Source of the DNA: Isoperla grammatica
Taxonomy: Eukaryota > Arthropoda > Insecta > Plecoptera > Perlodidae
Assembly: GCA_945910005.1 (NCBI GenBank)
Contig: OX246740.1
Location: forward strand, 56,103,221-56,167,220
Length of the DNA stretch: 64,000 bases
Direction of reading: 5' to 3'
Position numbers and translations under genes: made by a program. Shown in pieces: positions 9,191 to 22,215 of this stretch (positions are counted from its first letter, which is position 1; the number at the start of each line of letters is the position of its first letter). The notes under the pieces were generated by a model that saw nothing but the letters and a program-made list of their open reading frames with translations, ran no database searches and was not told where the DNA came from.

Positions 9191-11276
9191 CGAACAACAC
9201 CAACACTTTCTACTTCACTTTAGAACTACTTTGATAAATTATTTAAATTGTATTCATTAAAAATGACTTACCACTCTTGAAACAATTCTGGAATTTATTG
9301 TTTAGTAGTCCACGCCCTCTTCTGCCAAAACATGAAACCTGTCTGCATTCATACCCATACTATGGCTGCAAAACACACTGCAAGGTTGAAAATCGGGAGC
9401 TTTCAGCCAGCTTATAAATAATTTATGACAAATACCGTAGATATCCGATTATATTGAGATGCTTTTTCCCATCTTTGAAAGTTTTAAAACGCATCTCGCA
9501 CTATATTCGCAACGGTATTTTTTATATGAAATTTGAATCTCCCGGGTGGAGACACCAGAAACGCTACTACAAACCTGATACAAATTACATCGGTAATTAA
9601 TTACCAGTACGTACACTAGTTTGTCATTTACCAATTACAGGATAGAGAGTAACCCAAGCCTGGATGCAACCCTAGAATGCTGGAACCATGACTGAAAGCC
9701 CAATTGCCCACACTCAATTACATCTAATATAGAAGGAAGAATCGCTCACTTGGGTTTTGTTGTGTTTGGGGAAAGAAGAAAAAAGAAATGAGACCAACAG
9801 CTCGCCTGAGCCGTTGTAGGAGGGGCGGCCGCACACTAAAGTAGAACACATTACATGAAAGTGAAACGTTACATGTGATGTTCGTGTGATGTTTTCTACT
9901 TCTCTTGCATCCGCCTACCGTGTTTCAAGTAAGCTGTTAGTCCGACACTACCCAGCGGGCTGGTCACTTAAGCCCTTATGCCGGCATGAGGCGTGAAGTT
10001 GTTGAAATTAACTTACCAAATTATTTTTCATCAACTTTTATTTATTACAAGTTGCACGATGATACTTAAGAGATTCAAAATTTTACATTCACCATGATTG
10101 AATAGTTGCCATTCTAGAGTTACTTACTATACAAACAACACAAAGGTAAATAATATGGAGCTAGTCGGTACATAGATACACATAATATGAAAATACTTCC
10201 ATTAATTGTTCTAGTGATTAAAAGATGTCTATGGTCATTGCGAGTGTAAACATATTCCAACTTAAAAGGTGGTGAAACCTTGATAATTTATGTCGGTAGG
10301 TTGAACTAAACAATGCCAATGAAACTTAGTTATTACCAACGCAACCGACGGCAAGCTTAAAATATTGGTACTACTCTTACTAATATTTTGCCTAAATTCT
10401 TTAAACTGCCCTTCCATACAATGAATGACTAATTAACTTTCGTACCAGTACTCGTCACACATCAAACATGAGAAAATTACAACTGATCATAATGGTGTAA
10501 CGTAGTATGCAATACACGTAATATAAATTATAGGCCTACATGGTTCAGTGTAACCTTTTAAATCCATTCTCTTCGTATTTGTTGCAAGTATACCTATCTA
10601 CAATTTAGTCACGAACAAAATTCCAAAATCAAGATGTTCTGACATTTATTTAAAAACACATTACAAGACAAGTTGTACATTGTTGTTTGATTAAAATAAG
10701 TGTGCCAAATATAATCAGGCTAATGCTCTCAATGAATGCCTGATAAGTCTTTTATGTTGACTTCTTAAATTGAAGTTGTCTAAACACATCACACACATTT
10801 ACATAACAAAAATTAGTACATTTTGTACGTCATGTTCATATCTACGTAGTAGGTACAGTTAACTTTGCAACAACAAATTAATCGGCTTGTTTGCCGCCTA
10901 AAATGTGATGTGTAAAATCTTATCGAATAAGTTTACAAGGTCTTCACAAGATGCACTAGAAATCATTGTTTTTATGCATCTAGTTCAAGCACACAGATTA
11001 GACGAAATAAACAGTATTACAACCAAAACTTTTCCGAAAAAGTAATGTTAAATTGGAACTCTATTTTTTTTAAACCTAAAACATATAAACTATTGTTAGT
11101 CGTTGACCAAATAAAGCGTCGCTCACATCTAAACTACTTTGCACAATATACGTAGTTTTTGTATTACATTACAAAATAAGAAAAGTTAACTGCTTCCAGT
11201 CCAACTGCCAAGAGGTTTGACACAGAATGTGGAATAAGATGCTAAAGAAACCGTTCTTATACCGTCTCAGTTCTTT
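9191..11276. other. AT-rich convergent intergenic region / 3' UTRs
   Basis: This is the gap between the stop codons of two convergent genes. A possible CFAP206 polyadenylation signal is ATTAAA at 9256. For the minus-strand gene, TTTATT on the plus strand at about 10030 (AATAAA on its own strand) is a candidate. No coding signal, RNA gene or mobile element recognised. Confidence 0.45.
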
Positions 11277-13927
11277 TTAGTCGATGAAGTGATTTTTCAG
11301 GTACTTCATCATTCCAAATGTGCGGAAACGTTTTACACCTTAAAACACAGAAGAAAACACCAATTAAAACTTTAACAGGTAAAACACACAACACACAGTA
11401 CCAACTAACAAGTTTATTCCAAGAATACAACTACATACTACTACTCTACTATTACAAGTCAATCGTTCAACCAAAAACGGTGATGGGACTGCAAAGACAG
11501 AACATATTTCACATTCATACAGGTCTAATTTCAAAGGAAGCGCAACGTATACGTACCGAAGACTTTGAGTAGCTCGTCGTCGCAGATGGCAAACTGTTTG
11601 TTCTTGGGGTCGTAGAGGTTTCGCTCCTTGATGATGGCCCAGACCTTCCTGACGACCTCGTGGCGCGCCATGGAGTCCTGTCCCACCACCGCAGCCAGCT
11701 CGGGGGTGAGGGTGTAGGCTTTCGTGTACCCGCCCGCCTTCTTGGGCTGCAAACAATACACCCTCTTAGCACGCGCATCAAACTTTGATAAATTGTAAAT
11801 AAACTGTCACGAAAAGTTCGAGCAGAGATTTTCTCTCGACTCTTGCTGCTAGATTTTGTCTAGAAAATTGTGAATTAATTCAAGATTTACGGAGTAATTT
11901 ACAATTTATCCTGTGATTAGAACACTTTAATTAAAGCAACATTTATGTTGTAGGTTTAAAATGAACAAAGTTGACAAAGCTAGTTGTTATCATGATCCAT
12001 CTAAAAATTCTAGAATCACATCGGCTAATAAAGCGAAGGCGGTCTTACCCCACCGGACTTCTTGGTAGCGCTGCCGCCGCCCCCTCCACCCCCGCTCTTT
12101 CTCTTGGACTTGTTCCAGTCCTCGTCACTGTCTCCGTCGCTCCCCTTCCCCTTCTTCTTGCCTGGCTTCCCCTTCTTGGGCGACCCCCCCTTCGCCTTCT
12201 TCGCCGGGCTGTAGTCGTCGTCACTCGCATCCTAGACAGAACACACGTTGTAGATACGCATCACATCGGACAGGCCTAGCAGTGGGACATTCCAACGCAG
12301 CATTCGTCCTCCAGTTTTGGAAGGAAAAAAACGTGTTTATTTAGACCTAAGACAAACAATTAGGGGCATTGAAATAGATGTAAATGATTTTTTTAAACCA
12401 AATTTTGCAGAATGCAATGAAAACAATATTTGAAACAAAGGCACCACTAGGGACAATTAAATCATGCAGTTACATTCATGACTGATTTTAATTTTAAAGG
12501 TAAGTTAAACAAAACTTATTTTTCTGGTAGGCTAGGTAAATTTGAAGACAATCACAAGTTTTAAATTTATATATTTAAGTCCTATAAATATTAAGTGTAA
12601 GAACTATTTTTATGAATTATTCAAATTGTTGCGAACTTTACTTTTCCTACCTCATCGGACCCTTCTTCGCTGTCGCTGTTGGCTTTCTTGGCACGTTTAT
12701 TCGAAGCCGCCGGCTTCTTGGCTCCTCGCTTGGCCTTGGGTTTCTCCTCTTCTTCGTCGTCTTCCTCCTCCTCCTCATCTTCTTCCTCCTCAGGTTCATC
12801 ATCGTCCTCTTCCTTCTTGAGCTTCTTCTTTGTTCCGTTGTCCTTGGAACCCTTGGTCTCCTTCTCCTGTTGCTCCTGCAGACACTTCATGACGAGGTCG
12901 TCCACCTCTTTCTTGCGGTCTGTCAGGTCAATCTCGAGCTGCTCCTCCAGCAGCGTTCTCACCCGTTTGGCGGACATTGTGTTGAGGTCGGCATCCTGCA
13001 GGATCCCTGGGGAGCAACAACGTTGGCATCACAACCACGTAGCCTAACCACACTTTTGAAGTGAAAAATGTAGCATACAAAATATTTCCACTTAGCCCAC
13101 ACGACAAGTTACATTCAAGTAGGCTAGGCATAAGAAAATTAATTAAGCTCATGATTGCTATTTTATAAGCCTTATGTCAGTCCCAAGGTACTAGGCCTTA
13201 CCCTTTCAGCTAGTAGGCTGTGTAACTATGTGAACTTCAATGCCTAGGGCCTAGCTAAGCCTAGCAATATTTTCATTTTTCCATACTGAAATATTATTGA
13301 CTAGGCCTCCAAATTTAATAATTTAATTATAAAGGACTGAAGTCTAGCATCGTTTTATGGTAGGTGTACTTTTCAGATTTGGTCCTAGGTAAACAAAGGT
13401 TCAAGCCTAGACCTAGCATTCAAGGTAAGCGGGTTTGGACGGCTCTGGTGACATCATTGACATGTACACTCCTAGGCCACACTAGGGCCTTGGGTCCTCT
13501 CCGACACCAGTCAACAATACACCTATATTCTCCGTCCTTGGAATTTTCCAGGTAGAAAACAATATGAGAATACATAAATAATACGTTTAGAAGTCTGCTA
13601 CTTCTAACGGTATCGATAGAAATGGTGTATTTTCAGAGGTATTTGAATTCAAATACAGGTTTGACGGGACTGAATCCCGTTTGGCGTCATGAAGCTGTGA
13701 GTAGCCATTTAGAATGTATCAAAACAAGCAACGAAATTTTCCAAAGTACAAGAGTAAAATAAAAGAATTCCCTATTAGACCCATGCTATTTTTTGGTACT
13801 AAAAGATTCCTTAATTTTTTTCTAGTCGGATTCAATCAAAAGTTGAAGTTAGGATGCAGCTAATAAAAAGATTTATCAAATTACCGGTAATTTCCTTTCG
13901 GAGCTCTTCCTTGGAGATATCTGCCAT
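11277..13927 (-). CDS. DEK_C and SWIB domain protein (UAF30/TRI1/spp27-like), 277 aa, five exons
   Basis: Exons in transcript order: 13927-13885, 13006-12651, 12231-12049, 11746-11557, 11338-11277 (stop 11277-11279). Total 834 nt with all phases joining. The start MADISKEELRKEIT begins a DEK_C fold (about residues 3-58, ILQDADLNTMSAKRVRTLLE). A Glu/Asp run follows (80-102), then Lys-rich tracts, an Asp-Ser-rich acidic segment and seven consecutive glycines in exon 3. The C-terminal SWIB/MDM2 domain (about 198-277) shows YTLTPELAAVVG, MARHEVVRKVWAIIKE, NLYDPKNKQ and KVFGVKRFRTFGMMKYL. Family knowledge: such proteins act in nuclear chromatin and transcription; yeast UAF30 helps RNA polymerase I initiation at rDNA. 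The animal function is inferred only. It runs convergent to CFAP206 and has no exon-boundary arrays. Confidence 0.92.
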
Positions 13928-16580
13928 TTTGCAAGTAGAATAGGTATTGCCAACCTTTACAGAATGGTTGATAATTTCAATGTTTGAGCTACTAATTTCA
14001 AACAAAAATCGTGAAATGTTTCACCTTTAATCTATTTTTGAGTTAACAACACGACAAAATGATTTACGATCTATAACAATTTAAAACAAAGAAACTGTAA
14101 AACTGAACTAACGCAGTATATTTTCAGGATAGAAAATAAATATTGTTCCCGCTTCTTCTATTCTTTTGTCTATACGACTTTATCAGGGCCAACAACTTAA
14201 TATAGTGAAATGATTATTTTGTAACTGGGTTTTAATTTTTAAATGCATAAAATGTCACCAGAAAGCACTTAAATTACTTAAATATATTAGCAATATTTTT
14301 GTAATGTTAGTTTCTATCAAATTGTTCTTAGGAGATATTAAAGTATGTAAATTATGTAGCCAAGGCCTTTCTGAACTTTCCGACACTACCGAAACTACCA
14401 TTTCTTGACATTATAATGTAGAATTAACAATTCTATTTGGGAGGAAAAGTCAGCTAAATATTTATCGATAATTCTTTTTATAAAAATAGGTATCCAGTAA
14501 AGTAACGATAAACATAGTCCACAGACAGATAAGATTTGTGCTTTGTATCTTTGTATAAAACGTTTCTGACAGAAACCCACTGCTTGAGAATATTTCAGTT
14601 CAGTGCTTCACTCTGTTGGGAAAATTTACATTTGCAGTCACTTGAGCAGTAACCGGTTTTATCGACCGACTTAGCGCGCAGTACATACGCTACCACCAGA
14701 TAGCGCTGCAGTAGATGTTCTAAGTTCAGAAACTTGTTTTGATGGTTTGTTCGGAACTACTTTTTCGCACATGCAATGGCTTATTGGCAATTATTTTGTC
14801 GCTGCACACCACCATGACCCGCTTTTCGTCAAGTACGTTGCAATGTACTAACCATTTTGTAAACATTCTTCTCATGTTCTGTCATCACCAACTTGCGTCT
14901 TGTTCAAAACTTCATCACTCAAACAACGCATCTAATGCATCTAATTAGGTCACTAGTTAATCTCATTAAACCGCAAATTAATCATTGTGTGCACACACAT
15001 ATTAAGTAAAACTGTCATCAGTGGTGTGAGTCTTCAGTACTTAATGTTTGTGGATTGGCTATAACAAGACTTGTTACGTATGAAAGTCACACTTGAAATA
15101 ATTTTTACACCTAGTTTTATATTTATGGTTCTCAGATTCAGATAATACATGATGCCAGAGTCACGAATGTATGTTTGTACATAATATGTGTTTCATCATA
15201 TTGTAGACGTTTTGGCTTTTGGCGATATTAAATTACGATAAACAGTGCAATTGCAGTTGCAATCTCAGATTATAATTGCACAACAACAAATATTAAGGCC
15301 TTGAGAACGTTTGAACATTTTTATTTGTCCTATATTCGTGTGTGTATGTTTATGTGTGTATAAGTAACGTTTGTTTGCAGTTGGCAGAAATGAATCACAC
15401 TCCACTCCCAAGTAATGGGAGGCTGAAACCCACCATGGCAAGATAAACCCATTGGGATTTTAACGTTTTTGATAGTAATTTTAAAAGCTATAATAAATAA
15501 AAATTTTGGAAAAGAAGCCTTCGAATGTGTTACTAGAACTTACATAATTAATTACAAATGGCACCGGTGTATTTCGATAAAACTAATACGTGCAAGGAAT
15601 TATCAAAATGCAACAATTCTAAGTTGTCAACCCTTAGCATAGTTAGTAGATACGGAAGTTATTGATTCTGTCCATTTAGCACAGTTAACGTTAATAAATC
15701 AAGCGGAAGGTAATTTAATCAATCAATCAATCAATCATTTATAACGAAGTATAATTCTAGTCATAACAGTACATAGAAAAACAAATGTTTTTATTTAAAT
15801 GAAATGTACTGACAAGGTCGACCCCTTGGTTGAATGCTGTGACTAGTGCTAACTAGTAACACATCTAGTACTAGTATTAGTAACACGATAGTGACTAGTC
15901 ACTACGGTGACTGTGCAACAACACCTTCGCATTTTGTAAAAGTGTGACTATCTCCAACGACAACGACAACGATTTATATTCATTTACTTTGTCTAATTGT
16001 AGATTAATGAGTACAGCACGTTTCAGATTAATGCAAGGGTGCTCGACTCGCTATCTGTCTACTTACTATGACTGCATGTTTTATTTGAAGCTCAAATTAA
16101 ATAATAAAAATACACAATTGTCGAACCTTTAGATTCGCACATGCGTACAATAGTTCGCAACCAAGAACTCAATGAGTGGTGGTTGGCCCCTAATTGAATT
16201 CTGTTTATCACATTTATGACTGAAAATCTTTTCTAAAATATGAAATTTTGTATTCAAAACATATATCTATTTTAGTAGGGTGAAAAACAAAAACAATTAA
16301 GTCTCCCTGTTATATTTAACACTTGATATAACCGGCGAAGGCGCAGACGTGGCTAGAATATACAGTGAACATGACTTCCCCGCGGGACTCATTGCTAATA
16401 GCCATCTCGCCATCTCGCCATCTCGCCGTTGGCGCTATACAAACATAATGTTGATAGTGATAGAGGTAGTTTAGAGTTCTACTCGAAGTCGAAGATAATC
16501 TAAGAGAGGTCCTAGAAGTTAATTTAAAAAACTAATAAAAAAAAGAAACTGTGTATAGCCCAAATAATTGTTAAAACATC
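13928..16580. other. Upstream region of the SWIB gene and gene-free DNA
   Basis: AT-rich with no recognisable exon. The SWIB promoter should lie in the first few hundred bases, but no TATA or clear initiator could be assigned. A short AATC repeat occurs at about 15717-15737. Nothing else supported. Confidence 0.4.
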
Positions 16581-16589
16581 AATCCTCTG

Positions 16590-16850
16590 TTAAATAAAAT
16601 AAAATAAATTCACATTCAGAGTCTACCCACTCAGTAACGAAACTGATTTGCAGTGGGGGACTTTAATTTAAAGTGACTAAACCAACCCTGTAGGCTCCAA
16701 ACACCATTGACGAGTGAGCGATAACCAATCAAAGATCGATATTTCTAATACGAAACAAATGAATCAGTGATCGGACAGGAGGAACACCTGCGGACAAATG
16801 CCAGAATCAACAAGGCTGATTCAGAACAACTTTGAATTTATTGAGTGCTA
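16590..16850 (-). mobile_element. SINE family 1, 5'-truncated copy (body and tail only)
   Basis: Closely matches 1985-2255, including ttcacatt-agagtctaccc, gactttaatttaaagtgac and gaacacctgcggacaaatg. The tRNA head is missing: the match stops at tttattgagtgct. Tail taaataaaataaaataaa at the plus-strand left end. Confidence 0.85.
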
Positions 16851-17278
16851 TTTAGTTTTATGTTTTTAAATAAACGAATTACGAACTGTCACCGAGATCG
16901 CGTAGAATCTGCGTCAAGCACGCGCGTTGTCTTGCCTCGAACATGATACAGATATGACAACGATACGAGATAAGACATAAATTATCTTTATTGTCAACTC
17001 AACCGTTTACAACAACCGTCGTTTTTATCCGATACATTTTTAAAAACGTTTTCCCGCGCTTGTATGGAGTCGTACCCTGATGTTTACATCCGTATTAACA
17101 TATTGAAGTGACCACTTTCATCAGCTCGGTTTCTGAAGTTGTGACTACCCGGGGTAACCAGGGCGCAAGAGCGCTTCTCATTGTGTCCGTTCTTAATTGT
17201 TGTACGCCCACAAAACCTACTATTTTATCTCAAACGTGCTATCTATAGCCCAATTGTCACAGATTATGTTATCAATTC

Positions 17279-17372
17279 AATAAAAAAAAAAACGAACTGA
17301 ACTGGGAATTGAATCCGAATTTTCCGATTGCCGGACTGGCGCCTTGACCGCTAGATCACTGCCTCTATATAT
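17279..17372 (-). mobile_element. tRNA-like SINE fragment
   Basis: The minus strand reads gatctagcggtcaaggcg (A-box-like) and GGATTCAATTCC (B box), then an A/T homopolymer. It does not share the SINE 1 or SINE 2 body. Probably a tRNA-derived short element; parent unknown. Confidence 0.55.
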
Positions 17373-17399
17373 AAAGCAGAGAGCACGATGCAATACTGT

Positions 17400-18815
17400 A
17401 ACACTGTAACGATGCTATACTGTACTGTACACAATACAACACAATACAACAACTTACGCTGGTTATGGCAGAGATCTCCACGTTCATATAGCTACAATTA
17501 GAGGTGTGCACACATTTCGCGAATCACGGCAACACCGAAATATGTGGGAAATCTTATTTCACAATATGAGCATGAATTGATCAATATTAGACGAGGAAAT
17601 TAAAAAATTGAATCATCGCGAAACAACAAATTGGTATAAATTGGTGAGTAACGCCGAAATTCATATTAGTCATGTTTACAATGACGAAACGCACGACAAA
17701 TGGGAAATGTGTTTTACTAAGCCATTTTTATTTCTAATTGTCCAGTGTATACACATTATAACAGACAGATAACTAATTATACACTCATGGTGCTTTCAAG
17801 TGATTCAATCCAAAAACTGAATACATAAATAAAAAACTTTGTGTACACATTACATAACTAAAACTTCGTTACTCGAAAAGTAGAAGAACACCTAGTTCAA
17901 TGTTGGATCACGCATATTAATATATTATTTCTTCCTGTTAATTGATGTACATGTTGTTGAATTTGTGGTTTGCATTAATATTATTTATATTCTTGAACTT
18001 TAAATTGTGAAAAAAAATCAATTTGCGCACTTATCACAGATAATATCTAGGTAAAGATTTTTGCACGTGACCATAAAAAAACTACAATAAAATGAGTAGT
18101 ATCGAGTATTAACTCGTACGATTCGCGTATTTCGTAAACAAATCTTTAATGTACCTAGTTAATGTTTTACAGTTCCAGCTCAACCACTTCCTAAAATAAG
18201 ATATAAACTAAACTGCACAGAATTTCAGACATTCATTCACCAATTCACCAATGATGGTTGGTTATTCATAAATTTTAGAAATGGTTGAGTAGTACCCAAA
18301 TATTTCCGTTTTGTGCAGTTTCAAATGTGTCCTTGTGTATTTATTTGTCCCCACACAATCTCTTCAGCTGTTGTTGCGGAACTGGCCGACAACGAAACTA
18401 TATCCGACATCTGTGAATGCAGACATAACCTCGTCAACAGTCGTGAAATTTCCCCTTTAACAGAGCGAGGCTCAAAATAAAACCCGACCCATAAAATGCG
18501 TCCAGCGAATATTGAACGAGCAAGCGCTCCATGCACACAGACTACAAAGCTGCAAACATCATGTAAGCACTAATACAAAAACGTAGAAATACAGGGGAAA
18601 ACTCTTTGAAAACATGAATTCATACCCGTAACGAGAGAAAACATGGGTCTTCGTGTACTCAATATAAAAATAATCGAGAGAAAAATCTTATTCAGAATGT
18701 AAAACAAGAAATAACCATGTATTCAATACTTTGTAATCAATAAATCCATGTTATTTTTATTTGTTATGTTTTTTTTTTTTTAAATCAGACCGATCTCTGT
18801 TTGGCAGATTTAAAT
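17400..18815. other. Gene-free AT-rich stretch
   Basis: No exon, RNA gene or repeat I can support. Short open frames here have no recognisable motif. Confidence 0.4.
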
Positions 18816-18821
18816 TTCGCG

Positions 18822-18912
18822 GTATTCCCACATGGCGCCTTCTGAGCTCCTGATCCATAGAGATACCATACGTCCTGATTCCCACGTGGCGCCTTCTGAG
18901 CTCCTGATCCTA
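18822..18912. repeat. Tandem duplication, about 57-bp unit
   Basis: ggcgccttctgagctcctg occurs twice about 57 bp apart with similar flanks (attcccac[a/g]tggcgcc). Two copies only. Confidence 0.8.
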
Positions 18913-19805
18913 CCCTGATACGATGAGGATATCCGCAGCAGAGCAACGCGCGCTGTTTAATCACATGTTTATCTAGCAAATCAATTTGAGCGATTGAAAG
19001 TTCTGTCGACTGAGCCAACACAACAATCATAATCTTTATTACACGCGAAGACGAGAAAGGGTCGTAGAATCACTGTAACGCTATAAACACCCGCTTTAAT
19101 GGTGGTTTCGCCTTTCGTCATTCGTCTTGTGTTTGAATGTAATGCATAATAAATGTCTATCAATCAGCTTGAGGGTATTAACCCAACATGGAGCTGAGTG
19201 ATTATTAGGTAGGCTGGCGTCTCCGTTCTCCTAGCGAGAGGGTCGATGGTTTTGGCGTGGCTAGTACAATTCGCGTCTGCCACCGGGCCGGGTTTAACTC
19301 TAGACACATAAAGAGAGGTCAGTAACCGAAAGTAAGCAACACTAAACGAAAGAAAGGAAATAAAAATACAAAAAATGCAGCCGAGTATGAAAAAGAAGTT
19401 GAAAAGTAACCAGTATGGAAAACAGGTGCGGGCTGACTGGCTTGGCTTGCATGCCTAGCCCGAACAAATGCAGTTCTTTATTCTTTTCAAGATAAGGAGA
19501 AAAAACAAGAAATGAAAATGGCGCCTTCGCAAACGACTGGTGTAGGCAGGATATAACGAAATCTGACATTTATACTTCGATAGTCGAAACGCGACTTGAA
19601 ACGACACGTCAAACTTCGAGTTGATGACTTGACAACGTAAAGCCACTCGCCTTATCGTAAATAATGCAACAATTAAAAGATAATCAGCCGCCGATTGTCG
19701 GCGTGCTAGGAGACCGACTGATGCGCGAATGGCGGGGGGGGCGGGAAAGGGGGCGAGCGCCCACTGGGGAGGTAGGTAGATGGATGGTAGAAGTAGATCT
19801 AACGA

Positions 19806-19928
<123 letters not shown>

Positions 19929-19929
19929 A

Positions 19930-21420
19930 TCCATCGCGCTTCAAACGTGTACGTGACTGCGGATTTTTTATGAATCACTGATGTAATAGAGATGATTAAT
20001 GAAGCGAAAACTACTACAAGAAAATGTAAATTCTTTTAAAGTAAATCAGATAACTGATTGATAATCAATCACTATCGTTGTATAGGATTACATCAATAGG
20101 TTATTTCGGTCAAAGCCACAGTGCAATCTTATTACATTTAAAACTAATTACATCGGTTTTAATTCGTCCATTTATTAGCGTATACAAACACAATGCCCAC
20201 GGGTAGTTTTCTGGAAAATTTGTTTGCTCCACGACAACAGCCAATAAAATGTCTGAAATTATCGTAATTGGCAATGCTATTTACTAATTATAGTTTCTAT
20301 ACACTTTCATTTACAAAACGCCTCCCGCTACAAATTTAGATGATTTCCTAAAAAATATACCCACAAGTTTTAAGATTTTATGTCAACAAAACCGTATAGT
20401 GTATACCGCGAATCTAGCCGCCACACCAAGGGTAGTCTATACTCTAGTCCCAGTCCTGTCGAGACGAAACCTCTGAAAATGATGTTCGAAATATCAGCGA
20501 AACAGTTGGATTGACGTTATTTTCAGGACCTCTAAGGAAATAAAGGATATTATCTAAAAACAATTATTTGCAGGTTTGAAGGTAGGTGACTGTCTCAAAT
20601 GAGTACATCAACAATCGGCAAGAAGTACATTGAATAACAGTCAGCCGAGCTTTGCTGAGGAATAAACGTACAAACACTTGTCATTCCCATAGATAGAGCT
20701 AGGGTACACTTGTCAGGCATAATATTCATCGAAAACCGGAAGAGACATTATTCAAAACATACAGTTTTCTAACAAATGTTATGAAAATAGCATGTGAATT
20801 TATTAAAATGTATCATTAATCGTAGAAATGTGTCATGTGTGCAATGATCTATGTGTTGTCAATATATGATTGATTGATTTGGGACCTTATAATACGTTTC
20901 ATACAAGAATTGGCTTTTATTAGCAGACATGCACAATATTTATAGCACGACCTCGTTGTTAATACAGGCGTGTTATGTTTCTGAGCTACCGGACCACCGT
21001 TATATCTCATTCTATTGGTCGGATTCGTATTGTTGTGTTGTGTCATAACAATACATCAAACAAACTTCGTTGGCATGACAACTCTTAATATTATGTTGGT
21101 CTCAATCCAACCACACACGGAACTACAATCAGCAGCCTTATTAGAAGGGTCTACATAACTTGTTAGGGTAAAGAAGGGTAGGTTTATCTTGTCTTTGGCA
21201 AGAGTCTGATTCGGTATGTACAGGATCAAGGGGTCTGAGTTCGAGGCCCAGTTCGGGGCCAACGTGTATTTTAATTTCAATTACACCATATCATATTCCA
21301 AAGCACGTACACATACACAATATGCATATATTTCCAATCATACTGCTCGATAAATCCATGATACATGACATCAGTTGTTGGACAATACAAACAATAACAA
21401 ACCACAAACACCGAGACTAT
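19930..21420. other. Gene-free AT-rich stretch
   Basis: Nothing supported. A tctgaaaatgatgttcgaaat...gcgaaacagttgg string at about 20475-20515 resembles retroelement-end sequence, too weakly to call. Confidence 0.35.
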
Positions 21421-21424
21421 GCGT

Positions 21425-21518
21425 TCGTCATAGACCAGTGACTCGTGACCAACCAGCGATCGGTATTTGAAATTGGGGCTCGCTGATTGGTCAGATGACT
21501 CGTCTGTGAGGTTGTTTG
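21425..21518. mobile_element. CCAAT-core foldback element (MITE-like)
   Basis: Left arm cgttcgtcatagaccagtg...cgtgaccaaccagcgatcgg; right arm cgctgattggtcagatgac...gtctgtgag. The arms are imperfect inverted repeats, and it matches the element at 35369-35466. Confidence 0.7.
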
Positions 21519-21720
21519 AGCCACACCGCACCAATGACACGGGACATGGCTCGTCGGTAACTCAAGAACCTAGATTGAATCTAGAACGGCTCAAACTTGT
21601 GGCTTCTGTTTCACAGATGTAATTGAGTATGTAAATAAAAAGTCACGCATGGTTGTTGTGTTTACCACGGCATCATTACTAATTAACTAAGTTGGCTGCT
21701 ATGTAGTTTAGCCAGGGTCG

Positions 21721-22140
21721 TTGTCCTCAGGATTGACTAATTACCTTTCTCACGTGTTGTGCTGTACTTCAGCCGTAGGCCTACCCACTAATCATAATGT
21801 GAAATTCTACCCACACAAATGGGAAATTGATGACGAGACATTTTTCAGTTTCTCATCTGAGCCGAGGAGGAGTTGGCACTTGAGAGTCAGGGGAGATTTG
21901 GCCTTGTATTGCTTCGAGGCACACGGCAAATTTTTTTCATACAAGTTTTTCTCTGCACTTATTACAACCCGTAACGAAAACATTGATTTCGGTGTGAACA
22001 CGGTTGGGAGTGCGTCTGAAATGTTTCAGTTAGCGTTCTTCTCGGGGATATGTTGTATAAGTCACATGCGCAGTCTAAATGCGCAGGATATCGGTGCACG
22101 CGTTCATGCTTACAATCAAATTAAACACTTTCCGCGTTAA
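21721..22140 (+). other. Unassigned 139-codon open frame
   Basis: The longest non-repetitive open frame between 14 kb and 30 kb with ordinary composition. I recognise no domain. It has no homologous neighbour, no clear splice context and abuts the hammerhead-like element. It may be chance. Confidence 0.12.
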
Positions 22141-22157
22141 TCACCACTTTGATCAAA

Positions 22158-22215
22158 CTCATATATGTTGACGCGTTTCGGGACCGCTCTGCGTCCCCTC
22201 GTCAGAACTACATCG
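22158..22215 (-). ncRNA. Hammerhead-ribozyme-like core
   Basis: The minus strand contains CTGACGAG (CUGANGA core), a stem II from GGGAC and GUCCC around GCAGAGCG, then CGAAAC and a cleavage-type GUC as GAAACGCGTC. Stem III is the short self-complementary ACGCGU; stem I begins GTT/AAC. The architecture (very short stem III) is known from Penelope-like retroelements. No reverse transcriptase is visible nearby. Confidence 0.5.

Noticed and set aside
12612..13064. Leucine-rich and serine-rich plus-strand frames
   Set aside because: Shadows of the acidic exon 2 of the minus-strand SWIB gene.
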